Notes under the pieces: generated by a model
Seen by the model: the letters and a program-made list of their open reading frames with translations, nothing else
What the model was told of the DNA's origin: nothing
Databases searched by the model: none
Program-made: the position numbers and the translations under genes
Part shown: positions 43,740 through 53,628 of the stretch, one piece after another
Layout: each line of letters begins with the position of its first letter
Position numbering within the stretch: position 1 is the first letter of the stretch
DNA from: Lasiosphaeris hirsuta
Lineage: Eukaryota > Ascomycota > Sordariomycetes > Sordariales > Lasiosphaeriaceae
DNA: 64,000 nt
Assembly: GCA_030549175.1 (NCBI GenBank)
Contig: JAUKUA010000008.1
Span: forward strand, 868,001-932,000
Direction of reading: 5' to 3'

Positions 43740-44602
43740 TAAAAAGTTCTTGTGATGGTGCTATTGGCCACTTGGGCGGATTGAAGGGAGGTTGCGGACG
43801 TTAGTGGTTGGAAGCTGGGAGCTGAAAGGCTTCGCAGCGAAGTCTGGAAGGTGAGGCCAGCAGTAGCATCGCGATATTTCCCCGCTTCTGCCTAAGGCAA
43901 TCGATGGATTTATTGTGCAAGGTGTTGTCTCGAAGGGGCAATGGTACAGCGGGGCTCTCAAAGGCCAGAACTAACTAGGCAAGGAGATCCACCACCCTAG
44001 CCCACTAATAGGGGATCCTAGCCCGGGTCGAAAGTGGGTTGAGGATGCGCCAGCCAGCCGATTTGGTCGTTTACGCTAAGTGATACAATCACATCCGACA
44101 CAGCTTCAGCAAAGAAGTTGAGTTACTATCTATTCGGATGAGAACAGGAGTCTAGAACGTAATGCCGAAATAACTAAAATAATGGACACCCAAGATAACA
44201 GCGGCCTCACAGTCCTCCACTAAGATCCTCCAGACGACCAAGCTGGTGCTATGTGGCTGCTACTGAAGTCTGCGCGGCTATTAACGCTTTTGGCAAGGAA
44301 GAGACGACACCGTTAACGTGGGCGGTTAAAACCAAATTCCTTACTGCCGTAGACATGTTACTGGAGAATACATACGTCCCGGTCCAAGTCTATCATCGTC
44401 TATAACTCTTGGCGCATGATAGATTATCTAGGCAGTGTCTATTAGGGCATTACAAGATATATACTTGCCATAATCTCAAGAAAATGTTGATAAAAAGAAA
44501 GAAGCGCTCGATTGGTAGTGTAACGCAGAGTTCTACAGCAAGTGTAAGGACTAGTCAAGATGTCATCATTGTGCCTAGTATCGCTCGGAAAAGACATTAA
44601 AT
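43740..44602. other. Intergenic with an ankyrin-repeat relic
   Basis: Mostly featureless and AT-rich. Near 44284-44390 on the plus strand one frame reads like an ankyrin unit (TPLTWAVKTKFLTAVDMLLE), and 44181-44220 reads DTQDNSGLTVLH before a stop in the next codon. Stops and shifts separate the two. Confidence 0.45.
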
Positions 44603-46312
44603 CTAATGTCCATCTCCAGCAAGTAAATTCTTGAGATGCTCAAGCTCGACGCTCCTAAACTTGCCATTGTTTGTCGTCCAAAGCATCACAGCAATCATGC
44701 CAGCAGCAAACAAGGGCGGCAACATCCACAACAGAAGCAGGGGATTATCGCTCCCCACCCTCGTCGCTTCTATCTCGACCGTCGTTTGCACGTTGTAACT
44801 CTCGGAGCCATTGAACCTCGCCACCACCATGGCGGCAACCAGGCCCAGGACATCCTCCAGCGCATTTCTGGACTCGGCATACCCATAGACCTTGTGGTTC
44901 CCCCCGGCGTGCCCGCCCGTGGCCTCAAACACGAGATCGAACCAGCCGTCGTTCCCCTCCCCCTGGAACAACGTCTGCCAGTTTGCCGCCGCCAGCGTCG
45001 CCGCCCTCGAAACGTCCATCTCGGGCCCGGCACAGCGCTGCCCGCGTCCGCTCGACAGGAACCTCGTGTACCGGGCGCCGCCCTCGCCGTCCGACGCTTG
45101 CAGATGCAGTTTGACCACACGGTGCTCAAAGGCGTCTTGGGCATCCACGCTGCAGCTGACCACGTACGACGCATTGTCGACCGTCGGCGGCGCCCCGGTC
45201 AGGTCCCCGATACCCACGGCCAGCCAGTGCGCGTACTGGCCTGACGCGGCAATCACCATGGTGCCCTGACCGACGGCGCCGTGCGGGCACATGTCCTTGA
45301 CCATGGTGGGCCGGGCGAGCGGGTTGCGGCCGGTCCGCGTGTGAGTACACAGCCCATCGTCCGACGTGGCGGAAAAGGACGTGTTAGTGAGGGCCACCTG
45401 CCCCCCGGGGCGGCACGAGATGGGGTTCCGCCGCACCACGGGTACGCACTGCGTCGTCGAGAGGGCGTGGGACCCGTACAAGCCGAGGGCGCCGTTGAAC
45501 TCGGGGGCCAACCCCGCATTGGGCGAGTAGACGGTGATGGGGGCGCCGATGGCGGTGCGGTGGACGGCGACGCCGACGTCGGCGTAGGCAAAGACGTCGG
45601 CGTCGAGGGTGTTGATGTTGCCGACGAGGAGCTGGGCGTAGCGCGTCGGGCACGCCCCGAGGTTAGCCGGCACGTAGTAGGCGCTGCCGTTGCCGAGGTC
45701 CCACCAGTAGTCCTGGTCGATGAGGTCGCGCACCGTCTCGACGGGGATAATGTAAACGCAGTGCCCCGTGTTCTCGACCACGCTGCTAAGGCCGTTGAAG
45801 ATGGCCTGTGGGTATTGCTCCCGGCGGGTCGAGACGGTCGGGGAGAGGGACGTGACTATAGCTGTGGTCATGAGGCCGATGACGAAGTAGGTGGCAAAGA
45901 TGCCGAAGCGGGACCACCGCGTCCATGTCTCCTCGAGCGAGCTGACCTGGAGGATGCTTCGCCACTTCTTGCTGATGGTGTCGAGGTTCGGCTGTGGCCG
46001 CTGCTGGCCCTGAGCGATGGCCGAGAGATGACTATCAAAGTCCCGGAGGAGGAGGGTTTGCGCTTGGGAGGACACGAAGCCGGTGAGAATCGTGGCGAGC
46101 AAGGTAGTACCCTGGATGTAGAGCTGTCGAGGTGTCTCGCCCAGAGTGCCGACGGAGCCGAGATAGAAACTCTTGGCGATGACGAGGGCATCGACGACTG
46201 CGACTGCCAGTGATAGGAACGCAGCCAAGATGATGAGGACGTTAGATTGATGCTCCTGGTCGGGCAGACTCTCACTCGTTGTTGCAGTGCGGCTGTCTTC
46301 TTTCTGGTTCAT
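44603..46312 (-). CDS. Membrane protein with large ectodomain, 569 aa, unknown function
   Basis: Single exon. I place the start at ATG 46312 (MNQKEDSRTATTSESLPDQE), because the in-frame extension upstream to 46456 is unlike the rest and adds a Cys/Arg-rich stretch. Membrane segments lie at about residues 24-50, 63-87, 136-156 and 525-545. Residues 160-520 form a large domain that should face outside or the lumen: it has several cysteines (NTGHCVYIIP, NLGACPTRYAQ, PISCRPGGQ, VVSCSVDAQ), possible N-glycosylation sites (NGSAYY, NTSFS, NASY, NGSESY) and few charged residues. I associate this three-plus-one layout with a group of fungal membrane proteins without known function. The next gene, a membrane-anchored lectin, starts 533 bp away on the other strand, so the two may share a promoter region. 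Confidence 0.8.
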   Translation of the reverse strand: MNQKEDSRTATTSESLPDQEHQSNVLIILAAFLSLAVAVVDALVIAKSFYLGSVGTLGETPRQLYIQGTTLLATILTGFVSSQAQTLLLRDFDSHLSAIAQGQQRPQPNLDTISKKWRSILQVSSLEETWTRWSRFGIFATYFVIGLMTTAIVTSLSPTVSTRREQYPQAIFNGLSSVVENTGHCVYIIPVETVRDLIDQDYWWDLGNGSAYYVPANLGACPTRYAQLLVGNINTLDADVFAYADVGVAVHRTAIGAPITVYSPNAGLAPEFNGALGLYGSHALSTTQCVPVVRRNPISCRPGGQVALTNTSFSATSDDGLCTHTRTGRNPLARPTMVKDMCPHGAVGQGTMVIAASGQYAHWLAVGIGDLTGAPPTVDNASYVVSCSVDAQDAFEHRVVKLHLQASDGEGGARYTRFLSSGRGQRCAGPEMDVSRAATLAAANWQTLFQGEGNDGWFDLVFEATGGHAGGNHKVYGYAESRNALEDVLGLVAAMVVARFNGSESYNVQTTVEIEATRVGSDNPLLLLWMLPPLFAAGMIAVMLWTTNNGKFRSVELEHLKNLLAGDGH

Positions 46313-46845
46313 GATTAAAACTCGGAGAAAGGTACTCTCGAGAAGAGAAATGAAGTCGGGGATTCTACATTTCTGGCCTATACGGGCATGACATCTCAGA
46401 GCAATGTTGAAAGCGCTGGGCAGTGGCGGATTGGTGAGACTATGAAAGTCAGTCATATGCTACTTGGTAAAAACCCCCCACGCATTCCAGGAGAAGGCTC
46501 TTTTCATAACACGGCAGCCTTATCAGCCCTGTGTGGGTGGGTATCAGACCACGCTCCCAGGTGGTGCGCTGCCCTGCGGCGTTGGCGAACGACAACAGCA
46601 GGCCCCACACCAACAGCATTTGAGGCTTGCAGCAACATACGACATGACTAAAGCAGCTAAAAGTTGGTCAACTTGCCCCAAATGTCTGGGATCGAATATT
46701 ATAACCAGGATCGTGCGAGCCTCGAGGTTCCCTACATGTGTTCATTCCACGGCGTCAATGCATAAGTTGGTATTATACCCATTTTTACGTGTCTCGCAAA
46801 GAAACATATAATTTCGACTCGGAAATATAGTTGCGTGGTGCCGAA
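46313..46845. promoter_or_regulatory. Shared 533-bp divergent promoter region
   Basis: Lies between the start codons of the membrane protein (-) and the lectin (+). No specific regulator site is obvious. Co-regulation is possible but not shown. Confidence 0.35.
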
Positions 46846-48033
46846 ATGGCGGCGACAACGCAGAGCGCAGATGAACAACCGAGCAATCCGCAGACACCCA
46901 AGCCACAATTGACAAGCGGCGCAGAGACAAAACGTAAGAAGAAGCTTCGCATCATCTTACTGAGCGTTCTCGTGGCACTCCTCGTAGCTGGAGCGCTTTC
47001 TGGAGGTCTGGCCGGTTACTTTATCAAGAAGAACAAGTCCGAGTCGTCAACGGCCGAGTAAATTGGCATTTTTCCCTTTTCCAATGGCTGGGTTTCTGAC
47101 TAACTTGCGACAAGGTCCAGTTTGCCCACCCCAACAACTACCCCGGATATCACCAACAACCAGACAGGCACTTTCAACTCGTCCGTCGCTAGGAAGTCGC
47201 TCTCACAGACCACATTCACCTACTGGATTCCCTTTGCGAAATCCTTCAGCTCCCCACCCGATATCGTTCTCAACCTCCAAAAGATGGACATCCTGCCAGG
47301 CGCCTCCACCATGGGCATCGACACACTCAGCTCCAACATCACCCAACAGGGCTTCACGGTGCAGGTGTCGACCACCCAAGACACCAGCATCTCCGAGGTT
47401 GCCGGGCAATGGATGGCGGTGTCCAGCCAACCGCCGTGGTGGACGACCGACTACCAGATGGGGCATTTTGGCATCCTGTCTGCGCGAGACCGTGCCGATA
47501 CGGGCTATACCAACACGGCGGGCGACGTCGTGTTTGCGCGGCGCTACGCCACGGCCCCGCGCGTCGTCGTGTGGATCACGGCCTTTGACTTTGGCGTCGG
47601 CGCCTCCTGGCGCCTCAACGCTTTCCCCACCAACATCCGCGGCCGCGGCTTCACCGTCAACGTCAACACGTGGAGCAACACGGTCCTGTACAGCGCCAAC
47701 GTGTCGTGGGTCGCCTGGCCGGCCGAGGACAAGTCCGTCATTGGGAACTACTTACACCCGCAGGTCGCGAGGCTGAATGGCACGGGTGACGATGTAGAGA
47801 TGGCTGGGTTTGGGAACACGAGTTTTGTGAGCTTCGACAAGGGCGTGTCGAGGCGCATGTTTCCAGAGCTGCTGATGGGGTTCAGCCAGTTTGATGTGTG
47901 GAGCGGCCCCGTGGGCATGAAATTGCGTATCGAGAATGCAGTGCGTAGGGAGGGGACGGATTGTACCGTGAGGAGCTTTGGGAACGTGACGCTGAGTAAT
48001 AATATCAATCTGGCATGGCTGGCTGCTACTTAG
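46846..48033 (+). CDS. Type II membrane protein with three H-type lectin repeats, 376 aa
   Basis: Two exons, 46846-47057 and 47115-48033, with a 57-nt phase-2 intron (donor GTAAAT, acceptor AAG). The short N-terminus is polar, KRKKK (30-33) precedes a single membrane segment (about 36-60: IILLSVLVALLVAGALSGGL), and a Ser/Thr/Pro linker follows. Three repeats of the H-type lectin pattern (Phe-rich strand, PPxVVL strand, GF-V strand, closing W-A) follow at about 103-176, 211-273 and 292-376. Diagnostic parts are FTYWIPFAKSFSSPPDIVLN, RYATAPRVVVWITAFDFGVG, GFTVNVNTWSN, SWVAWP and the final NINLAWLAAT. Family members bind N-acetylgalactosamine-type sugars. The predicted orientation puts the lectin part outside the cell or in the lumen. 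Possible N-glycosylation sites are present. The gene looks intact. Sugar specificity cannot be read from sequence. Confidence 0.85.
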
Positions 48034-48646
48034 GAGACAGTTAGTAGGGTCTAGAGGAGAAAGTCGATTCACTATCAGTTCTATGAATCCAAAGCTTGGA
48101 AAGTCTGCCTTTGGGTGTTAGACGCTACGCAGTAGTTAGCAGTGATTTTTCGGTTTAGCTCGCATCGAAATGCCTGGAGTCTGTGGTAGAGAGATATTAC
48201 GGAGAGTGGCAACCAAGACAAGATAGGGAGCCCATTGGCAAAAGAGGCGGTAAGGAAAGATGGTGGCGCGGGCGGAAGGCGTGGGGTTGAGTGGTCTGAT
48301 GGTGGTACAGATTACGAAACAGCTTCTTCGCCTTTGATACTGTTAACGTGGCGTAGCACAATCACTACTAGGGGAATGGTATTTGACCCACACCTCGGCC
48401 AACTCTTCCCTCCATCACCTCCACGTCGCTAATTCTACCTACTTCAAGACTAAGTTCATGATCATCTTCTCGGAGGAAGCGCCAACTTTCCTCCCTACAT
48501 AGAGCCACCTCTATATCTGGCGGGGGAGCGCTTTAAGCTCAGCTGAGTATAATACCTCCAGCAGGTTATCACGGCACCTTTCTCCTCGGATTCCTGCCCG
48601 CAGCCCTCTCTCATGTCAACTGTATCAAAGTCGAGTCACGTCCAGA
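48034..48646. other. Intergenic, no gene seen
   Basis: Contains the 3' flank of the lectin gene and the promoter of the aspartic protease gene. A TATAATACC box at about 48547 lies 100 bp before the protease start. Confidence 0.45.
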
Positions 48647-49894
48647 ATGCCCAAATATTTTCTCTCTAGTCTTGGACTTCTAGTCCTCTCTCTAGCCCCT
48701 TCACACGCAATCCACACCCCCCAAGATGCGGTGTCGGTGGTTCCCACGGATGACTTTCTGATTCTAGCTGCCAAAACCACCTCCGGCCGGCTGAATCCCC
48801 GCCAAACCACCAAAGTGTTCGAAGACCCCAACCAAATCAGCTACTCTGTCGAAATGGACATTGGGGGAAAGCCCTTCACCCTCCTCGTTGACACGGGTAG
48901 CGGCACCACTTGGGTAACGCCGCCCGATGGCCAGTACACTTGCACCCAGCTCTCCGACAACTCGGAATGCACAGTCGGCACACGCCACCTGGCCGTCACC
49001 TCGGCCGAGCTGTCGCCCAGCAACCCACTGGGCTCCTTCAGCATCTCCTACCAGGGCGGAGGGGAGGCTACCGGATACTACGTCGACCGGTCACTCCAGC
49101 TCGCACCCGGCCTCACCGTTGCCCACCAGGCCATCGGCGTGGCCACCAGCTTCAAGCAGGACGCCCACAGCGGCAGCCCGTCGTGGATGGATGGCCTGCT
49201 GGGGCTGGGGCCGTGGATCGACTACTCCTCGCCGTTCTTCAGCATCCTGTCGTCGCTCAAGATCAAACAGTTTGGCCTCGCCCTGTTCGGCGACGCTGAC
49301 ACCGACTCCAAGGCGTCCAATGGCGGCCTCTTATCCTTCAGCGGCTACCCCAGCGCGCTCAAGATCACGTCGAGCTGGGCGACCATTCCACTCCTCTGGG
49401 AGCTTCCTTATAGCTACTGGTACACCATCGAGCCGGATTCGTACGTCATCAACGGCAACAAGGTGGGCAACCAGGGCGTGCCGCTCATCGTGGACAGCGG
49501 GACCACGTACACGCGAGTGCCCAGGGCCGTGGCCGCCGAGCTGTACAAGCTCCTCCCCGGCACGGGGAGCAGCGATCCCCTCAAGGCGTGCGGGTCGAGT
49601 CCGGGGCCCAACGAAAAGTGTCTGGCGGATGGGCTTTGGAAGATTCCGTGTGACGCCAAGATGCCCGCGTTTGGAATCGTCCTGGGTGGCATGGAGTTTC
49701 AGTTTCAGGCAGATAACTTGAATGCTGTCAATGGGAACTTGTGCTTTTGTTCGGTAGGGCCAATTAGCAGTGCGGATGAGACGGGCGTGCTCGGCTTTAG
49801 CTTTTGGAAGAATGATGTCATGGTTGTTCATGACTGGACGGACGCGGAGAAGCCCAAGTTGATGATGGCGACTTATGAGGATCCGGAGAAGTAA
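48647..49894 (+). CDS. Secreted aspartic protease (pepsin-like, family A1)
   Basis: Single exon encoding 415 aa. The N-terminus MPKYFLSSLGLLVLSLAPSH is a signal peptide. Residues 22-60 are a short propeptide-like region with LNPRQTTK. The two catalytic aspartates are present: LLVDTGSGTTWV (D82) and LIVDSGTTYTRV (D283). Supporting features are the flap region near QGGGEATGYYVD, the GLLGLGPW block, and a C-terminal VLGFSFWKNDVMVVHDW where pepsins have the LGD/S-F motif. Cysteines pair plausibly near 98 and 108 and in the C-terminal lobe. No GPI signal follows, so the enzyme should be free in the medium. The propeptide is shorter than that of typical fungal pepsins, and the closest type is the group of divergent secreted aspartic proteases of ascomycetes. 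The start is the only ATG before the signal peptide. Activity is likely because both active-site loops are intact. Confidence 0.92.
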   Translation: MPKYFLSSLGLLVLSLAPSHAIHTPQDAVSVVPTDDFLILAAKTTSGRLNPRQTTKVFEDPNQISYSVEMDIGGKPFTLLVDTGSGTTWVTPPDGQYTCTQLSDNSECTVGTRHLAVTSAELSPSNPLGSFSISYQGGGEATGYYVDRSLQLAPGLTVAHQAIGVATSFKQDAHSGSPSWMDGLLGLGPWIDYSSPFFSILSSLKIKQFGLALFGDADTDSKASNGGLLSFSGYPSALKITSSWATIPLLWELPYSYWYTIEPDSYVINGNKVGNQGVPLIVDSGTTYTRVPRAVAAELYKLLPGTGSSDPLKACGSSPGPNEKCLADGLWKIPCDAKMPAFGIVLGGMEFQFQADNLNAVNGNLCFCSVGPISSADETGVLGFSFWKNDVMVVHDWTDAEKPKLMMATYEDPEK

Positions 49895-50731
49895 AGATTA
49901 TTCAGAGGGTAAGGAGTCGAGGTTTTAATGCAATAAGTGTAATGAGTTGTATTTTTTTCCCCCAGCAGCAGCCGGGTTCAAAAGCTAGGAATATTATAAG
50001 CGATGGGTAGTTGAGCTTTAGTGACATTTTCTTCACAAACCGCAGCGTTTATTGCCCTGTCAAGTAATTTCGAGATAAGTTGGTGATAACAGTGTCCTCC
50101 ACATTTTGTAACCACCTTGATTAGGCGTGCCTGCATTTCATTAGACACACAGAGTAGACAACAGCTAAGTTGGCGAATTTTGAACAACGCTGCACAAGGA
50201 TTGACTAGAACACGTGTGACTAGTCCATAAAATCTGGGTGTAATTATTCTCATTTCGCTTCAAGCTTTAGTATATCTAGCAAATAGTAGCTTGGATACCG
50301 TATGCGTGCGAAGCGTGCTGTTTGATGGTGCTTACAGCCGTCACATCTTTTTCCAACATGGCGCCCAGATCTTGTAAGATATCGAGGAATTTCTGTGAGA
50401 TTACAAAAGCGCTGTATGTTGGCATTTTAGTATCTAAATAGGTGGCCAGTCCATCTCAATGCTTCAAATACTTCGAATTCTATACACATTGAGCACTTAG
50501 CTTGCACCTGCACCTCAGACGATTCAAACCTCCAATTTTAGCTGGCTAGACTAGACTGAAAGTTCTAACCTCCTAAGTATATGGCATGAGGGATATTAAC
50601 CTTGTGTCTACTATTAATCATTATCGGAGTTCCCTCAGCGACCGCTAAGTATACTCCAAATGTTAGGCTCCAAGGTCGCCTAAGGTCGCTGTAAGGAGAT
50701 TGAACGTTATCTATGACATCTCAAATATGTT

Positions 50732-51544
50732 TCATTGCTGTTTTGAGTTTCTCCGATAAGTATCAGGACGCACTGCCCTTGTAATGAGGTTGCTGTTGGT
50801 AGAGGATGTGTTGCACGCTTCCCTCAAAGTCGACGGCGTGTTAGCGGATGCAGAGTTGTTTGCCTGTCCGGGGGGGGGGGGGGGGAGGGGGGGTTGCCTC
50901 ATACAAGAATCATATGTTATGGTGTGGAGGTATCCTGTGGGTAACCGCCAAACAGCTACTACTACCGCCGCCCCGGCCCCAGGCAAAAACACAGAGAGTT
51001 TCTGGTTCCGATTGTTGATTCGTTGCCATTCCAGTTTCTGATCTGGTTGCCACACGTTCCTACATTCTAACAAGCAGCAACTAACCCAGGAAAAGCCACC
51101 CCCCGCTCTCCAATGCAACATTATCGGTGGTAGTATATTCCCGTGTGAGGGTATTTCGGGTCTGAGTACTAGAAAGCCTGAGTCGTAGTCCAGCTTCCAG
51201 GCGGCCCGCTTGTCTGAAATAGCGTGCTTATACACGGCCTCCAATATTCCTTCCATCCGTATGACTATCGGCTTTCGGTTGACAGAGGCTCCTAGGGGCT
51301 TGTGGTAAAAGTCGTTACCGGTGAAAGCAGGTATCCTCTTGGTCGGGTACATGCCAGCTTGTCCGTTGGCCTCGGAGACAAAGACGAGAGACGGACAATA
51401 AGAGCGTTCGAATACCTGGCGCTTGGTGTTAAAAGTGAGAACCATGCCCACTCGACCATTAAGGCTCATACAGTTAAGGAAGATGACGGCAAACAGAAGA
51501 CTAGTGTCAATGAAGCTCCGGCACTGTCCGATTTGAGCTTGCAT
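50732..51544 (-). CDS. Hypothetical ORF, 270 aa, doubtful
   Basis: Open frame without recognised motifs. It has one hydrophobic stretch near its start (LLFAVIFLNCMSL) and a Pro-rich block (PPLPPPPPG) produced by the poly-G/C tract at 50870-50893. The middle (RKPIVIRMEGILEAVYKHAI) is plausible protein, so part may be a relic. A continuous gene is uncertain. Confidence 0.25.
   Translation of the reverse strand: MQAQIGQCRSFIDTSLLFAVIFLNCMSLNGRVGMVLTFNTKRQVFERSYCPSLVFVSEANGQAGMYPTKRIPAFTGNDFYHKPLGASVNRKPIVIRMEGILEAVYKHAISDKRAAWKLDYDSGFLVLRPEIPSHGNILPPIMLHWRAGGGFSWVSCCLLECRNVWQPDQKLEWQRINNRNQKLSVFLPGAGAAVVVAVWRLPTGYLHTITYDSCMRQPPLPPPPPGQANNSASANTPSTLREACNTSSTNSNLITRAVRPDTYRRNSKQQ
50870..50893 (+). 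repeat. Poly-G tract (16 G, A, 7 G)
   Basis: Homopolymer run of 16 G, then A, then 7 G. Length is likely unstable and sequencing here is error-prone. Confidence 0.9.
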
Positions 51545-53628
51545 TGGCGGCTCCCAGTCTGCCTTATCTTCCAGTTTAGACGGGTATAGGATCCGAACAA
51601 CGGGAGATGCAACTCGATGACTAGCGGCTTGATTTCATAAAAAAGGCGTGGTATCTTGCTTTCCCCTTCGTTGGCCTCCGAACAATGGAATACCGATGGG
51701 AAACCACAGCGTCAGATATCGCCCGACATCTTGAAGAACGACGGAGACTTGGCCAAGAGGCCGGTGTGCACTAGTAATCGCTCGCATCGATCGGTTTCGA
51801 CTCGCCACGCAAAGATGGAGTAGTCCTTGAAGATCCGGAGTAGTTCCTCCTAGAGTCGAAGAAAGGCCTTAAGGCCTTTGCCGTAAATTGAGGGCATGTT
51901 AATACCAAAAGTCCCAGAAAGCAATAAGCTTCATCCTCAACGCGGGTGGTTTGCCATCCTAATGACCATAAAAGTCGCTGGGCTTGAAGCCGATGGTGAG
52001 ATGTCTACCGCACCTGTTTTAGGATTCGCAGCTTTTTACTACACCTAAGGTGACATTAAATTCAGGATATAGGCCGTATAGAATAAGAGAAAGATTAGGA
52101 GCCGCCTTGAGGGCTGGTGGTATACGTCATTGCAGTTTCAGTGACTATGGCTCACAATACCCTGAAGAGACAGATGATGGATTTTGAGTTTTACCTATTA
52201 TTGTGACACCGTAGACAGAGTCAAAGGCGACCACGATCAAGCGGTCCAAGGTCAACAATACACAAAGGTAAGAACCTCGGGATACAAGACGGGGATCGTG
52301 ACGGTTAGGAGGGTAAATCTAGTGAAGGGGGACAGTAGGATCAATCACTTGATGTCGCAATCTGGACGGTTGTTTCACAGTCGTGACGAACTACCCCAGC
52401 AGTGCTGTTGGTTCGAATCAGAGTTTTCACCAATCTGCAGCGCTGTAGATGATTGTCACAAGGTCGCCCAAGACTCAAAGGTCAATTGGAATCAGCGCAA
52501 GGTTCAATCCAGATGTTCCGCGCAGTGGAGAGGGAGAATGATGGTTGCAACGCAAAGTGATAGAGTCAATTGTGCGACAGGATGGCAAAGAGCAACGAGG
52601 GTTCAGAGTGTCAATTCTAGCCGCTGCCACGGCCCGGTTGGTTATGATATAAGTCCCTTGGGGAGATTGTAAGCGTTGGCGCTCACAGCGTCAGCCTCGC
52701 ACGCCCCACTCGCCATTTCAACCAATAGGGGTCCGGCTCGCCTTCGTACTGATGCATATATTGAAGTCACGACCTATTGTCCTGAAGTAACTAGACTCCG
52801 GAGAACCTTCTAGCTGGTTACCTTGGATGCGCGCGTTTATGGAGGAAACGCATCATACCCGTAAATCTAAATACAGTATATGAGCAGCGCTGTTGATCAG
52901 TAACTCCGATGCCTTTCCACGAGTCGGTCTATGTTCCAAGCCAGCCGTAGTCTTGCAGGACTTCCGAATGTGTGCCGAGTTCCTGTGATCTGGTTCAACC
53001 AATCCACCGGCTCTTTGCACATGTCCACTGTTGGCCGAAGGTCCGCGGTGTACTGTGGCTACACTTTCACTTCGGTGGATCCAGCAGTGTGGCACCCAGA
53101 ACCACGCTATTTAACTTGACTTTTGAAACAATGCGCACAATCAAGCTAGGCACCAACAGCCTTGGCACCCCACTTCGACCCCTATCTATATTTCCCTACT
53201 GGAGTCTGCCTGGAGTCTGCCTGGCCACAGGCTTGACTCACACCATATTTGTATGACACAAACGGGCAACAAACAGCGTTTCGTGAGTTAGAACAAAAGT
53301 CACATGTTTTCGTGTCGAATGGGCCTCGAGCGGTAGGCAGACACGCTCTCAAAGCGTATCCCGAATCCCTGTAGCGCGTCCTCGGCTTGTTCCGCAATTG
53401 GTCGGGTGGTTGGTTGGTACCTGACCTTGTAGCGGTGTGCACAACGAGATCAAGTGGCAAGCCACCGCACAGAAACTACAAAACATCATAATCGCTCCCG
53501 TCACCTTTTCGACCAGCAGACATTTCAAATCTTGATTTTTGCTGTTGTAGTTCGAATTTTGGAATGCGCTCATAGTATCGACGATAGTTTGTTACATTTC
53601 GTCGTCTCACCGCCGCCTGATCTCAACC

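Larger units (their letters stand above)
49895..53628. other. Gene-poor stretch, about 3.7 kb
   Basis: No gene is well supported. A 270-codon frame on the minus strand (50732-51544) is long but crosses a 16-G homopolymer coding only Pro/Gly-type low complexity and has no recognisable domain. Frames at 49978-50253, 52184-52672, 52853-53095 and 53182-53573 also lack motifs. Confidence 0.4.

Noticed and set aside
45281..46213. 310-codon open frame on the plus strand
   Set aside because: Antisense to the 569-aa membrane protein; its Asp/Gly/Val-rich composition is typical of a shadow of GC-rich coding DNA.
48927..49721. 264-codon frame on the plus strand
   Set aside because: Overlaps the aspartic protease in another frame; Arg/Ser/Pro-rich low complexity.
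50732..51544. 270-codon frame as a confident gene
   Set aside because: No domain, and it includes a poly-G tract; listed only as doubtful.
52405..52425. T-loop-like GGTTCGAATC, possible tRNA
   Set aside because: No acceptor stem, D-arm or anticodon stem can be folded from the preceding 60 bases.
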